Below are positions 12,492 through 23,518 of a stretch of 64,000 bases of DNA, piece by piece (position 1 is the first letter of the stretch; the number at the start of each line of letters is the position of its first letter). The stretch comes from Bemisia tabaci (taxonomy: Eukaryota > Arthropoda > Insecta > Hemiptera > Aleyrodidae). Under the pieces are notes generated by a model. That model was not told the origin of the DNA and searched no databases. It worked only from the letters and a program-made list of their open reading frames with translations. The stretch spans positions 26,914,218 to 26,978,217 of the forward strand of contig NC_092794.1 in NCBI RefSeq assembly GCF_918797505.1. Reading direction: 5' to 3'. The position numbers were made by a program, and so were the translations under genes.

Positions 12492-12658
12492 CATGATATG
12501 TAGCCTGCCACTGTGACAAAGAAACTCGTAGCAGCCAGAGCCCCAATGCTGCCAAAGTCTTTTCTCTTTACACGACCACTCCTCCCACATTTGATTTGTG
12601 TGGTCAAAACACTTTGATTCAGGTCCGTAAGATTCTAGAGCAAAGTTCTTGTCAGCAT
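12492..12658 (-). CDS. Lmln: Lmln exon: ADKNFALESYG ... GRLHIM
   Basis: The exon enters with two bases completing a His codon from the previous exon. It runs for 55 codons (ADKNFALESYG, SKCFDHTNQMW, GCYEFLCHSGRLHIM) and ends ATG|GTAGGT. It belongs to the Cys-rich region after the catalytic domain. The acceptor is CTCTAG. Phase agrees with both neighbours. Confidence 0.93.
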
Positions 12659-13150
12659 CTAGAGAACATTAAAGATTAGACAGAACATTAAGGATTGGAA
12701 GGAAGTAACTAAAGAACCTGAAGTGGAATATCTCACTGATATAAAGAATCACACTGATGTGACATCAAAAGTCTACTCACAGTGAGCTGTTAGTACTGAA
12801 TAACTTGGAGCCAAATATTTTGCCTTGACATCATAGTCATGGCCATATAAAAAAAAAAATACTCATTAGAAAGGGAAAAAACTAATTTCGATTAAATTGT
12901 CCCATTAGAGGCTCGCTGTTTGGAGCAAAACTTGTTGTGACAAATCAAGAGAACAAATTTAAAAACATTTTGGATCTAATTGGATCCATCATCAGTGCAG
13001 CAAAGCCTTTGAACCCTTTGTTTTCATGCTGAGGGACGTTGTTAAAACAAATCTGAGGTTTGGGCAAGGGGCCACTGCAACAAGCGAACTTACCGCCATG
13101 TAGTGAGCGCTTAGTCAAACACCTATATCTGGATAGCAAGCCACTGTTTC

Positions 13151-13470
13151 AATGAGCGAGAGTTGGGTATTAAGCACTTCTGAGATTAGAGACAGAGATG
13201 ATGGATCCGATAAAATCTGAAGCTCGTCTGCAGTTACTTTCCCGATTGGTTGTAACCAGTGTTTTTCCAAGAAAGGTAAAACTTACTCGAAAAGAGTGAA
13301 ACTTACTTGAAGTCGGTTTTTTGAGGTAAAACACATTTAAAATGAGTTTTTCCATTTAATATGAGTAGTTCTGTTTTTTTTAGAACCAAGCACCATGGCT
13401 AGGAAGTCAAGTCAAAATCCTTGTCTCTAATCTCAGGGGTGCTTTGCACTCAACTATCGTTCATCAACTA
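13151..13470. mobile_element. Intronic MITE (ends TGAGCGAGAGTTGGGTATT)
   Basis: Imperfect inverted ends of about 40 bp: left TGAGCGAGAGTTGGG, CACTTCTGAGATTAGAGAC; right GTCTCTAATCTCAGGGGTG, CTCAACTATCGTTCAT. The interior is non-coding and contains a GAAACTTACT / GTAAAACTTACTCG repeated phrase. Confidence 0.65.
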
Positions 13471-13826
13471 AATATATTACCTGAAAAGCTAGGTGAAGTG
13501 AGTTGGGTTAGTTATTGTCAGAATCTTAGTACAAGAAGTCTCACCGGAATATGTAATATCACTCCTTGAGAAAACTCTTCAAACCAATGTAATTAGTATT
13601 GCAACCCATGAAAACATTTTTAGCGAAAAGAACGTTAAAATATCACAAGGAACTGAATGTGCAAATTTTAGCAGGCAACTAAATAGGTTAGGAAACACAG
13701 ATGACTCAATTTCTTCATTCAGACTTTTCCTAGTTTCCCAAGTTTCTCAGCTTCCAAAACTCCATTTACAGCAAGTAGTTGAAAAAGACTGTGCATTTGG
13801 ATTATAAGGTTAAGCATTAGACTTAC

Positions 13827-13986
13827 GAGGATTATTTTCTGGAAACTGACAGTGGGATCCCCTTATCACAACATTTTTAGATCGCCATGTGAACTCTTGA
13901 ATGTACGGACAATAATCAGCTAAGCTCACAGAACCTCCATAGTAAGCCTCACGCCCTTTTTCGATGTGTGGAATGTAGTCAAAATT
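13827..13986 (-). CDS. Lmln: Lmln exon: GREAYYGGSVSLADYCPYIQ
   Basis: Fifty-three codons plus one base, acceptor CTTATTTTCAG, donor CCTC|GTAAGT. GGSVSLADYCPYIQEF and RGSHCQFPENNP are among the most conserved text of the family after the active site. Phase 0 at entry fits the CAG end of the previous exon. Confidence 0.95.
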
Positions 13987-14548
13987 CTGAAAATAAGATG
14001 ACAAAAAAATAATGAGTTAGGGGTTTTTTTCTGAGCTACAGACCCAATGCACAACAAAATAAACAATGAAATGCTTTAGTATACTTACAGACAGCCACTT
14101 TCAAATCATTTCCAAGACGTCTTTTCTTGGATTCATAAAGAGATTGACAGAAATGAAGTTCAAATAACCTCCAAAACATTACATTAAACACTAATTCCAT
14201 TGAGGAAGGGAGGAAGGGGGGGTCTAAGATTCTTGTATGATCTTTTAAAATTCTTCTTTACTCTCTTCTTTATTCTCAATAGAATTCTTTTTCGTGACCT
14301 ATGAAAACACAACGGCTGAAACGACCAGCGCAGCACGACCCTTGTAGAACCCTTTGATGCGGGAAACTGGTGTGTCAGGCAACATGTTCAGAAAGTAAAA
14401 TATAAAAGAAAATTTTAAACATTAGGAAACTTTTAAAACATCAATTAAAAATATAGGTACCAAAAATAAATTAAATACCGATTTCCCATGCTTCAAACGA
14501 GAGATTTATCTTTAAATCTTTCTTGAAAGGATTCAAATCTCTTTTTAC

Positions 14549-14681
14549 CTGATAAAATGGTGGTAAAGGCTCAGCATGTTCAACTAAGTTGCAGAGGGCT
14601 AGGGAGTTGCGATCATCTGTGCATTCAGTTTCAAGAGGATCCCGCTTCACTTTCTCACAAAACGGGTGGATTGATTTATTC
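14549..14681 (-). CDS. Lmln: Lmln exon: NKSIHPFCEKVKRDPLETEC
   Basis: One base completes a Gln codon, then 44 codons include HPFCEK, TECTDDRNSLALCNL and LPPFYQ, ending CAG|GTAAAA. TDDRNSxALCNL is a family signature just after the catalytic domain. The acceptor is ATTTTCAG. Confidence 0.94.
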
Positions 14682-15111
14682 CTGAAAATAAAATTAGCCA
14701 AAAATATTATAAGTGCAGGCTGCAGGCTCACTGAATTCGTCTTGAACCAATATTTTTTTTCTTTTTCCTTTTTCCATTGAAGAATTTAGAATTGGTTGTG
14801 TGCTAAATGGAGTCTAAAACTCGATTAATCTAACATTTGAGTAATTTAGAATATCATTGAATACTTAAATTACGTTGATAATTAACTCTCACTAAAATCA
14901 TTCATTTTAAAGATAATATTTTTTCCCTCCTCCCAATATTAACCTTTCTGAAAACTTTCTTCCATTACATATCTCTCTGATTTAACTATGGCGAACAATC
15001 CTGCCCCTTCTCCAAACTTTTAACCTTTCTGGCTGACTCTCTTCAATTACATATCTCTCTGATGTAACTATTGCAAACAATCCTGCACCATGATATGTGA
15101 CACTGATAACG

Positions 15112-15346
15112 ATTAGAGGGCTTTTATTTTATCCATGGAACGCATGGAACGCAATGGATTGGGATCTTTGCAGTTCCGGACGGTTCAACCGGCCTAACTG
15201 CGGCCTCAACCCACCTCGGAAGAGTGGTCTGAGCTTTCCACTGGAACGGATGGACCGCACTGGAACATGCCAGTGGAATAGGATAAAAAAGTGATGCGTT
15301 CCGTAGCGATCCTCTGCGGTTCGGATAAAAAAAAGCCCTTAGCAAC
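15112..15346. mobile_element. Intronic MITE (ends AGGGCTTTTATTTTATCC)
   Basis: Ends AGGGCTTTTATTTTATCC and GGATAAAAAAAAGCCCT enclose about 227 bp with inner inverted GGAACGCATGGAACGCA / TGCGTTCC text. It is more GC-rich inside than the surrounding intron. The short open frames on both strands are by-products. Confidence 0.7.
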
Positions 15347-15461
15347 AACTAAGGTAGCTCTGAGTCTCAGTTAAAAAAGGAAAAAAACAGGAGATATCCC
15401 ACTGAGTGAGGTTTTGGAAGCTTAAACTTGCTTTAGGTTATTGCAAATACTGAGAACTTAC

Positions 15462-15649
15462 TGAGCTCGCTTTGAGTCAATCCAGTGTTTGCAGCTCCTC
15501 ATGACAAAATCACAGCCTAAGTTTTTGCCCCAAGCTAATGGCTGGGCCATGGAATAATTTGCTTTGTACCAGCCGGTATCCTCCATTAATGCTAAGGTGA
15601 CTCTTGAGTATGTTGGATTCTGAGTGTGAGTTCCAGTCATTGCTTCATT
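15462..15649 (-). CDS. Lmln: Lmln exon: Met-turn and end of catalytic domain
   Basis: Sixty-two codons plus two bases, acceptor TTACTCTTAG, donor GCTCA|GTAAGT. It starts [15 protein letters not shown]: the Met corresponds to the metzincin Met-turn of M8 peptidases. It continues [29 protein letters not shown] and SCKHW, matching the gp63 sequence around its GQNAGC block. Phase 0 at entry follows the GAG end of the previous exon. Confidence 0.96.
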
Positions 15650-16488
15650 CTAAGAGTAAACATAGAAAAATGGTTTCGTAGATTTAAAAATTATTTGCTT
15701 TCATATTAATTTGTAAAAGACTAGCTGTAACAGAATAGACCCTGATAGGTACTGCGTATCACACTTAGCAGTTAAGGCAACACGCCTCAAAATGCAGGGT
15801 TACCATAATTTCTTCATCTTCAAATTTCCAGACTCTAAAATTTTTGATTCCCAGACATTTGCTGACTTACGGATAAAACTTCCACTTTGATTTTTTCCTT
15901 TAAATTACACACCCTTCTGCTAAATGCTAAGCACATTTAATTCCCTGATTTTATGTATAAATTTCCTAACTTTAGGTAATAATTTCCTGACTTTTCCGGT
16001 TTTCCACACCGCCGGCAACCCTGAAAATGGGCTCACTAACATCGTCACTTTGCAAAGATTATATAGTATCATTTCAAGCAGCCAGCTTCCGATGTGAAGT
16101 TGGTGCAGCAGTTCCCCGCCAGCACTGAGCTAACAATTCCTAGGCTTGACATGTTCCAAATGGCTCTTTAAAATCTATCATCATGGTTGAAGCCTACCAA
16201 AACCGTTGTAGTGCGCAATTTGATTCAAATGGACTCTTGTTTTTCATGTCAGCAGGAAATTTAAATAAGTGATAACCAATTCTAAATAAAATTGAAAACA
16301 TAAAAACGATGGTTCAGAGTTTGTTCTAAAAATTCTTAATCGTGTTCTTCATGAAATTTCAAAGAGAGAACATGTATCAAAATGCTAAAAGTTGCACCCT
16401 GACTAGTGCTTCATTCTTCAATTTCAACTAGTCTTGGATACTAATTCAACAACCACTGAACTAGGAATACTTATTGTCCAATACAAAC

Positions 16489-16714
16489 CTCAAACACACG
16501 TTTTTCCCAGTGTGTCAAAGCTGTTCCTTCTTCACCTTGATCCTCCAACTCAGCACCTTCTAGTGTTGGACAATTGAAATGTTTGCGAACTTCCTCAACA
16601 ACTTTTGGTGTGACCAGAACTTTGACAGTTCGATCGACTGTGGAGTTATGGATAGCCCAATTTTTACGTACAACAGAGTTGATGACTTTCGTACTCCACT
16701 GCCGAGCCTGAAGC
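16489..16714 (-). CDS. Lmln: Lmln exon: third zinc-ligand region (THWEKR)
   Basis: One base completes Lys, then 75 codons include [44 protein letters not shown]. His of THWEKR is the expected third zinc ligand, about 65-70 residues after HEILH. The frame forces use of the acceptor AACACAG at 16715-16716 rather than the nearby CTTCAG, adding LQA before RQWS. The donor is GAG|GTTTGT. Confidence 0.93.
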
Positions 16715-17307
16715 CTGTGTTCAGAACGATGAAAATCATTGATGAGAGAAATTATAACTGATAGTAATGCACCAAAGCTTAAAAATATGATTGCTAGGTA
16801 TTAAAGTTCTGAAAATTTAGTTACGGAAAATCGAGAGAAAGCCTAGAAAATCAAATATTGAATAAGCATGCAGGTGCCTACGTTGTGCAACCTGAAAGAG
16901 TACCTAATTTGCCTCAATTTGTTTATTTATTTTTTTTCTTAATCTGTAAAGAGATAGAAAAAAAATGCAAATAAATGTCTCATGAATGTGCTCTGGCATC
17001 TTTTTTCCAGCCTTTTAAGTCCACATGGGAAACCGGCTTAACAGAAATTTTCCGGCAAGTACATAAATGGTGAGAGGGGATGCAAGTAATTTTCTCTTAA
17101 TGAATTTCAGCAAGGGAAAATTTGAAAATGAAGGAGGTTTTTTTGTTTAATGTCTGTGGCTACTACAGAACACAAAAAACTTTAAAATTCCACAATTATC
17201 TTGATTGCAGGATTTCAGCATTACTTTACGAAGGGCATAAGTAAAGGGAGTGCAGACCTTTTTTTCTCTCAAATTATTGAAGATAAATTCACAAACTGAT
17301 TGCGGTA

Positions 17308-17410
17308 GACGCAAGGGTCGTTTAGACAGTAAAATGGAGATGTAGCCAACAAGCGTTTAGACGCAAGGGTCGTGTAGACAGTAAGATGGAGATGTAGCCA
17401 ACGTGCGTTG
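17308..17410. repeat. Two-unit tandem duplication, about 51 bp period
   Basis: GACGCAAGGGTCG followed by GTAGCCAAC occurs twice 51 bp apart with two or three differences. It is a local duplication in the Lmln intron. Confidence 0.75.
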
Positions 17411-17669
17411 CAACTTACTGTCAATAAATGAAATTGGTAAAAAAATGTCTTTACTGTCATAATTTTGGCTGCTAGACTCGTTCTTTTAGACGGTTCAATA
17501 CTTAGACAAACAGCAATACATATCCTCCTCCAGGGTATGATCTACATTCAGTTGTAATAGAATGCATTCACACAAAAAAAAAACTATCTGCTGATATAGA
17601 TAAACATTCTTTGCAAAGAAAAGCTTCAAGTTATGAGAGATAACAAACAAAATGACCCTAAGACTATAC

Positions 17670-17870
17670 TTTTCATTCAGGAGCGGTTTGCCATTGTCCT
17701 CCCGCGGAGTTAGGGGATTGCCATCTTGATCTCTGTAAAAGGCAAAAAGACTGACGGAGAATCCCAAGGCATGGAGAATTTCATGCTTGACAGTAGACAG
17801 CAAAATTTCTAACTCCTGAGGTTTCGTGCTGATACTGTTTGGACACAGATTAGCATGTCCTGCTATGGGC
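17670..17870 (-). CDS. Lmln: Lmln exon: HEILH zinc-binding active site
   Basis: One base completes Arg, then 66 codons start [10 protein letters not shown]. They include [14 protein letters not shown], the HExxH zinc motif with catalytic Glu and the usual HALGFS continuation, then [16 protein letters not shown]. The acceptor is CATTTCCAG and the donor AAAA|GTATAG. All catalytic residues of the family present in this exon are intact, so the enzyme should be active. Confidence 0.97.
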
Positions 17871-17962
17871 CTGGAAATGATAAAAAAAAAAAAAACATTA
17901 GAGAGACTTACATAAGGCGTACAGACACAAATTTAAATTGATAAAAAAAATTCTGTACCTAA

Positions 17963-18007
17963 ATTGAAACAAAAAAAAAAAAAAAAGAGAGAGAGAGAGA
18001 GAGAAAA
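17963..18007. repeat. Poly(A)/(GA)n microsatellite
   Basis: An A run is followed by about nine GA units and another A run. Confidence 0.9.
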
Positions 18008-18254
18008 AAACAGGAGCACCTGTTAAAGATTTTATAATAACGATCATAGAGTAGGGAACAGAGGCTGAAAAAATAATGATAAAAATCAATGTTTTTAGTT
18101 TAAATTGTTCATTTATATTAAAACTAAAGTCAGGTTGTCTTCAAGATTAGATTACGCTAGATTAGATTTCAAGCCTGGGCGACAATACTTTGAATGCGGA
18201 AACTCAGAGAAGTATATTGTAAATGGTTCGACATCCTGATTTGAAATTTTGCAG

Positions 18255-18380
18255 TTTAGGGGTGTTCCTAAATTACGTAACGCTGAATTTGCATTTTTTT
18301 GACAACCCCCCCCCCCCCCCCCCCTGTAATGATCTGTAACGCTGTGTTAGACCTCCTTAAAAAATTGTGTAACGGAGGAA
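18255..18380. repeat. Short repeat around a 19-C run
   Basis: A C-run at 18306-18324 lies between GTTCCTAAATTACGTAACGC and TGTAACG / TTGTGTAACGGAGG. The ACGTAACGC wording on one side and its echo on the other suggest a decayed MITE fragment, but ends are not clear. Confidence 0.4.
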
Positions 18381-18587
18381 ATTTTTCGACAGCCGAATGC
18401 TCATGCTACATTTTCAGTTACTATACCTATGGTCAATGCTTGCCTCTTACTCATTTTGCGGTCATCATTACGACCATGTAAAAAGAGGTTAAGATACAGG
18501 CGGATGTGACCGATTGGAGCGAAAATCACGGCTCTACATAATTTTTCTTGAGAGGTTACGCGGTTGTTGCTGAAGCTTTGAACGTAC

Positions 18588-18766
18588 CTGTCGAGGGCCG
18601 ATTCCTGTTGACAGTGCGCTGCGTAGGCAACCGTTAGACCTTTATGGCATCTCTCCGTTTCCATGGCGCTTACGTAGAAGACGAAGTCGGCTCCTTTGAT
18701 GCCCTCACCGGGTTTGTCCTCCACCGCTCCGCACTCCATCCCCGACGCATTGCACGTTCGACAAAC
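18588..18766 (-). CDS. Lmln: Lmln exon: CRTCNASG ... FVFYVSAMETERC
   Basis: Fifty-nine codons plus two bases, acceptor GATGGCAG, donor GACAG|GTACGT. It has VCRTCNASGMECG, GADFVFYVSAM and YAAHCQQESALD, the conserved segment just before the catalytic helix. Cysteines agree with family positions. GC content is higher than in the surrounding intron. Confidence 0.96.
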
Positions 18767-19200
18767 CTGCCATCGAAAGAAGAAAATGTACTCGAGTCTC
18801 AGATTATTTGCTGTGATCGGAGCCTTGAGTACCGCGGATACTGAAGATTCGCGGTGCGGTATGAACCGTAGGGGAATGAGACTCGCGGATAATGGAAGAG
18901 AGCGGATGACTGAAATCGCGGTTCTTGATCATCACTGGTCCTCGATCATCCGCGGCTCAGAGGCTCTGAGCCATCTGCTGTTCTCAATTATGCGGGGCTT
19001 TTATTCGTCCGAAGTTCATATCACACCACGGATCTTGCTTCTTCGCGGTTTTTTTTTATCATCAGTGGCTCTCAATCACCTAAGAAAATCGCTCATCCAT
19101 GGTACTCCATCAGCAGGATTGCTCGATCTTCCGCGGCTCTCGATCATCAGTGGTGCGTGATCATCCGCGGTTTTTGATTATACGCGGTTCTCGGTCATAT

Positions 19201-20015
19201 GTTCTTCTCGATTATCCGCGGTTCTCGGTCATCTGTTTTTCTCGATTATCCGCGGTTCTCGGGTCATCTGTTCTTCTCGATTATCTGCGGTTCTCGGGTC
19301 ATATGTTCTTCTCGATTATCCGCGGTTCTCGGTCATCTGTTTTTCTCGATTATCCGCGGTTCTCGGGTCATCTGTTCTTTTCGATTATCCGCGGTTCTCG
19401 GGTCATATGTTCTTCTCGATTATCCGCGGTTCTCGGTCATCTATTCTCCTCGATTATCCGCGGTTCTCGGTCATCTATTTTTCTCGATTATCCGCGGTTC
19501 TCGGGTCATATGTTCTTCTCGATTATCCGCGGTTCTCGGGTCATCTGTTCTTCTCGATTATCCGCGGTTCTCGGTCATCTGTTCTTCTCGATTATCCGCG
19601 GTTCTCGGTCATCTATTCTCCTCGATTATCCGCGGTTCTCGGTCATCTGTTCTTCTCGATTATCCGCGGTTCTCGGTCATCTGTTCTTCTCGATTATCCG
19701 CGGTTCTCGGTCATCTATTCTCCTCGATTATCCGCGGTTCTTGGGTCATCTGTTCTTCTCGATTATCCGCGGTTCTCGGTCATCTATTCTTCTCGATTAT
19801 CCGCGGTTCTCGGTCATCTGTTTTTCTCGATTATCCGCGGTTCTCGGGTCATATATTCTTCTCGATTATTCGCGGTTCTCGGGTCATCTGTTCTTCCCGA
19901 TTATCCGCGGTTCTCGGGTCATATGTTCTTCTCGATTATCCGCGGTTCTCGGTCATCTGTTTTTCTCGATTATCTGCGGTTCTCGGTCATCTGTTCTTCT
20001 CGATTATCCGCGTTT
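19201..20015. repeat. Minisatellite: about 24 units of 34-35 bp in an Lmln intron
   Basis: Near-identical units contain TCTCGATTATCCGCGGTTCT then CGGTCAT or CGGGTCAT and CTGTTCT. I counted about 24 units. Variants alternate (TCATCTGT, TCATATGT, TCATCTAT), suggesting higher-order units. Neither unit length 34 nor 35 is a multiple of 3, so open frames of up to 361 codons run through it in all three forward frames; these are not genes. Degenerate units extend from about 18890 to 19200. From about 20080 to 20290 the same words appear on the opposite strand (CCGCGGATGATC, AACCGTGG). Confidence 0.97.
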
Positions 20016-20928
20016 TTTGTGGATAGTTCATCCGTGGTTCTCAGTAATCAGCAATTCTCAACAATACACAGTTTTTGATCATCCGCGAATGATCGAGAGC
20101 CACGGATTGTTGGCACTCGCGGTTAATCGAGAACCTCGTGTAATTGAGAGCAGTGGGGGATTCAGAGCCACGGGTAAGGGATAGCCGTTGATGGTCGAAA
20201 ACCGCGGATGATCAAGAACCGTGGATAGGCGAAGGCCGTGGGATCTCGAATGAGAACTACGGACGATCGAAAACCGCGGATGATCAGAAAGAATTGAATA
20301 ATAATGAAAAAGAGAGCCACGCCGGATGAGACAAAATTACGAATAGTGTAAAACACGAAGCATGGTTCCAAAATGTAACCTGAGTGCCTTCATAAACTGC
20401 AAATCATGTTTTTATTCTGGTTGTTTACTCAGCACAACTGAGAAGAATTGTATTAAATTTCCCCCGCCAATAAAATACAATTTTTAAAAATCCTTCAAAC
20501 TAAGAAAAAAACACGGTTAAACAAAAACAAGATTGGCATTGGCATGCGAAATTATACCAAGCAATAAAAGCCATAGTGGAACAATGCGAGAAATTTTGGC
20601 GCCCCTACACGCCCCATGTGTGACGCTATGGAGACTTGCGCTGCAAATTTTTTATTGCTTTATCTGAAAGTGCTTAAAGAGCTGATATCACAGTAGTTTT
20701 TATAACTTTTTTCTGATATGGGAAAAAGTATAAAAATAGATTTAAAAGTTAGAAAATGCACCGCCTAGTGACGTCATCTGGCGGCATTTCCCATTTAAAC
20801 ACATGTATTTTAGCAGACTAGATCACTTTGTCATATCTTCTCAAATAATTATTCAATTCATGAACCAAGGGTATCCTCCTGTTCAGTTTACTCAGTAGTT
20901 TCCACTTAAACATACGAAATGCATCAAA

Positions 20929-21158
20929 TTTCAGACACCTGCAAATTCTCTAATAGAGAATCCGCAGGTGTCAGTGGCGTGGCGTGCTTCGATTTTATAT
21001 CGATATTTCCCCATTTGAAGCTATGGTAAAGAATCGATTATTAAGGTGTTCGTTGCGAACACCTTGATAATCGATCCTTTTTCACAGGTTTAAATGGCAG
21101 ATCAATCGATTTATCGTAAAACACGCCACGCCACTGGCAGGTGTCTGAAATTTGATGA
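20929..21158. mobile_element. Small MITE interrupted by a hAT-like MITE
   Basis: TCAAATTTCAGACACCTGC on the left pairs with GCAGGTGTCTGAAATTTGA on the right. Without the insertion at 20972-21136 these form a compact inverted repeat of about 65 bp around AAATTCTCTAATAGAGAATCC. Confidence 0.7.
20972..21136. mobile_element. hAT-like MITE family A, copy with perfect 8-bp target duplication
   Basis: 165 bp, ends CAGTGGCGTGGCGTG and CACGCCACGCCACTG. It is flanked by the direct repeat GCAGGTGT at 20964-20971 and 21137-21144. Eight-base duplications and CAG...CTG ends are the hallmark of hAT elements. The inner part folds (GGTGTTCGTTGCGAACACC). Sister copies lie at 41850, 43759, 46373 and 50978. Confidence 0.92.
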
Positions 21159-21184
21159 CTTAGCAATTAGGCAATTTTACTCAC

Positions 21185-21302
21185 TTCGAGATGTTCTTCG
21201 GGGACTTGCACTTCGCCGCACATAGTTTTCTCCTCGCAAGCGTTCTTGCAGTAGGAATGCGGGTCTCCTTTCCTGTAAAACACTTGGTTCTGCTCGCATT
21301 TC
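21185..21302 (-). CDS. Lmln: Lmln exon: KCEQNQVFYRKGDPHSYC
   Basis: One base completes Arg of RLNRKCEQ, then 39 codons end VQVPEEHLE|GTGAGT. The Cys-rich segment (C near KCEQ, SYCKNAC, TMCGE) is typical of the animal subfamily and precedes VCRTC. Acceptor TTTTCCAG. The next intron holds a minisatellite array and MITEs. Confidence 0.95.
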
Positions 21303-21686
21303 CTGGAAAAAAACGAGCGAGAGAACGGAATAAAACACAAAGGAACGAAGAGCCACCCATATTAAAACAAAAGCTATATTCCGCTTCTCATTAAACCTTG
21401 AGAGCGTTCGTATGAAACACGGCCTTAAAATCGCTCCGAATCTGAAATCATTTTAATGTCGAGCTTCCCAGAAGATAATCGAACACAGTTCCAACCATGA
21501 ATTTCAGTTCCGGGAAAAGCTTCGCGCCATCTCGTTTCTTTGCCGAAACGTTATTAAAAATTCCGAGAAGAAAAACTTCCGTCGCGAGGCGGGGGCACCG
21601 TTGATCCTTTCATAATCGTCCCCCGCGCGCGCCGGACTTACAGCGTTTTTATCCTTTTATTTTACAAATGTTTTGATCATCATTAC

Positions 21687-22205
21687 CAGGGTGTCTGCTA
21701 AAATAGACTGGCGCAAAATCACTGGAAAAAAAACACATTGGATCTAGAGTCCAGACTCTTGAAAACATTGACAAGAAAAAATACTCTTGATTCCATCGGA
21801 TTTTTGCTTAAATCAAAACGAAATCCGCTTAATTTAAGAGGCTTGGTTCTTGATGTAATCTAGATTCTGATTGAATCAAGAGTAGTTTTTCTTGTCGATG
21901 TTTTGAAGAGTCTGGATTCTAGATCCAATGTGTTTTTTTTTCCAGTGATGAGTACTTTTTCAGTGCATTCTTAAGAAATCCAATACCTCCTCAACAGAAA
22001 AATTCAGTACTTTTTCAGTACCTCCAATTGACGAAATTCGGCAACTTTCAAAAATTTGAATTCCCCGCTCAAATTGCTACAAAAATGACGAAAAAATGAA
22101 GAAAATCCGGACTTTCGTGCGGAATTTCGCACTATTTCAGTACTTCCGGACCGCCATTAAAAAATCAGTGCTATTTCCGGACTTTCCGGACGTGTAGACA
22201 CCCTG
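21687..22205. mobile_element. CAGGGTGTC-family MITE, interrupted
   Basis: Ends CAGGGTGTC and GACACCCTG, flanked by ATTAC / ATTAT. The interior repeats AGTACTTTTTCAGTACCTCC and TTTCCGGACTTTCCGGA-like words. Relatives lie at 34071-34752, 52552-52820 (ends only) and 58606-58886. A family B MITE sits inside at 21720-21947. Confidence 0.85.
21720..21947. mobile_element. Palindromic MITE family B, copy 1
   Basis: Near-perfect palindrome: CACTGG, an A run, CACATTGGATCTAGAGTCCA at the left and its complement at the right, with AAATCAAAACGAAATCCGC inside. It is inserted in a CAGGGTGTC element. Sister copies are at 45367, 54769 and 59224. Confidence 0.93.
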
Positions 22206-22225
22206 ATTATGGATAGATTTTCACT

Positions 22226-22270
22226 AAAAAGCACGTGCATCGATTCATTAATCGACGCACGTGCTTTTTC
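22226..22270. repeat. Perfect-stem hairpin around CACGTG
   Basis: AAAAAGCACGTGC, a short loop with ATCGATTCATTAATCGA, then GCACGTGCTTTTT. It may be a decayed MITE tip or a structural hairpin. Confidence 0.75.
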
Positions 22271-23518
22271 GTCAGGATGATCAGGCAGATGGAAAAACTG
22301 TTCTTTCTCTAAAATTTTCAGCAAACCCCCTACGCCTACACCCTTCAAAGTTTCAGAAAATATTTTTCTTTTACATTGTGGCAACGTTTAAGAATCAAAT
22401 TAAATGAAAGTTGAAATTTGAGATAGAAAATAATCGGGAAAGGTCACTTTAAGCGCTATACTCATATTCCATGGAAAGAGGGGACAACTCGTTTTAAGGG
22501 TGGGTTGCGGGGGGAATCGCACCTTCCAGCGGAAAAACATGATTTCCATGAAATTGCCGCTGTTTGGAGCCCCTTCCTTCTCAAAAATAAATTTTCCTCT
22601 TAGGTTCAAAAAGAGAGAGCTATTAAAGTTGCCACTGTTCCCAGCTTCATACATAACTTGTCCCGTAAACGTAGCCACGTCTGTTATAAAATAAATAAAA
22701 AAACCTAGGGAACTTTAGAAGGCTGTAAGTCTGAGGATCATCGGTTTCGGAGAAGGCTGTCACACCGCAAATCTATCTCATTTTGATTTAGAGAATCGAT
22801 TTCTTAAATTTTTTTACGATGACTGAATCACCCTGTACAGTTTAGTCATGCGGGTGACAGAATTTAATTCTCACGACGAAAGCTTTTGGTTCAGGGAGAC
22901 ATTAGAAAACGCTCAATCAATGCAAATCAAAACACCCTTCCCTAGCAGTAAAACGTATACTAACTTTATGACTACCAAAATTAAAAAAATGGTACGGATA
23001 AATTTTTTAAAGGGGGGAGGGGGGGAGGTGACGATATCTTCCCTACCCAAAATTGGAATAGGATGGAAAACACAAAAGGAGCGTTGCGCGGTTAAAGTAG
23101 TAAAAGTGAGAGTAAAAGTTGGGTAAAAGTAAGAGACCAGAGACAATCAGTGGCGATTTTGCAAGTTGACAATACTTTTTTCACTCCATTTAAGTCAAAT
23201 TAAGATATAGATATTGGGTGATGAGGCAAGCTGACTCACCAAGAATCGATTGTTTCTCATACATTTAAATTCAGGAAACACGGGGTTGCCAACTTTTCGC
23301 GAATCGACACTGGAGACGGTATATATTAGGGACCTCGCACTTACGAACAGTGGGTGAGAGCAAGCTGATCCAGAATCGATTTCCATACATTAATCAGAAA
23401 CGGTTGCCATTCGAAACGCTGAACTTTTTGACTTACGAAATTCGATGGGCACAGTCGGGGTCAACGCCATTTTTCACCTAACGATAGCTGATGAGTTATT
23501 TGTTGAGCAAAGAATAAA

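Noticed and set aside
16703..16714. Acceptor CTTCAG just before GCTCGGCAGTGG for Lmln
   Set aside because: It would break the phase with the HEILH exon (two bases carried over). The upstream acceptor at 16715-16716 keeps the frame.
19099..20184. Open frames of 361, 275 and 223 codons with SIIRGSR/LDYPRFS repeats
   Set aside because: They are three forward phases of the same minisatellite; the unit is 34-35 bp and lacks stops in any phase. No start context, domain or splice logic supports translation.
22400..22694. Overlapping 92-codon minus and 64-codon plus frames in an Lmln intron
   Set aside because: I tested them as a missing Lmln exon; no family text, and the KCEQ and RLNR exons already join in phase without them.
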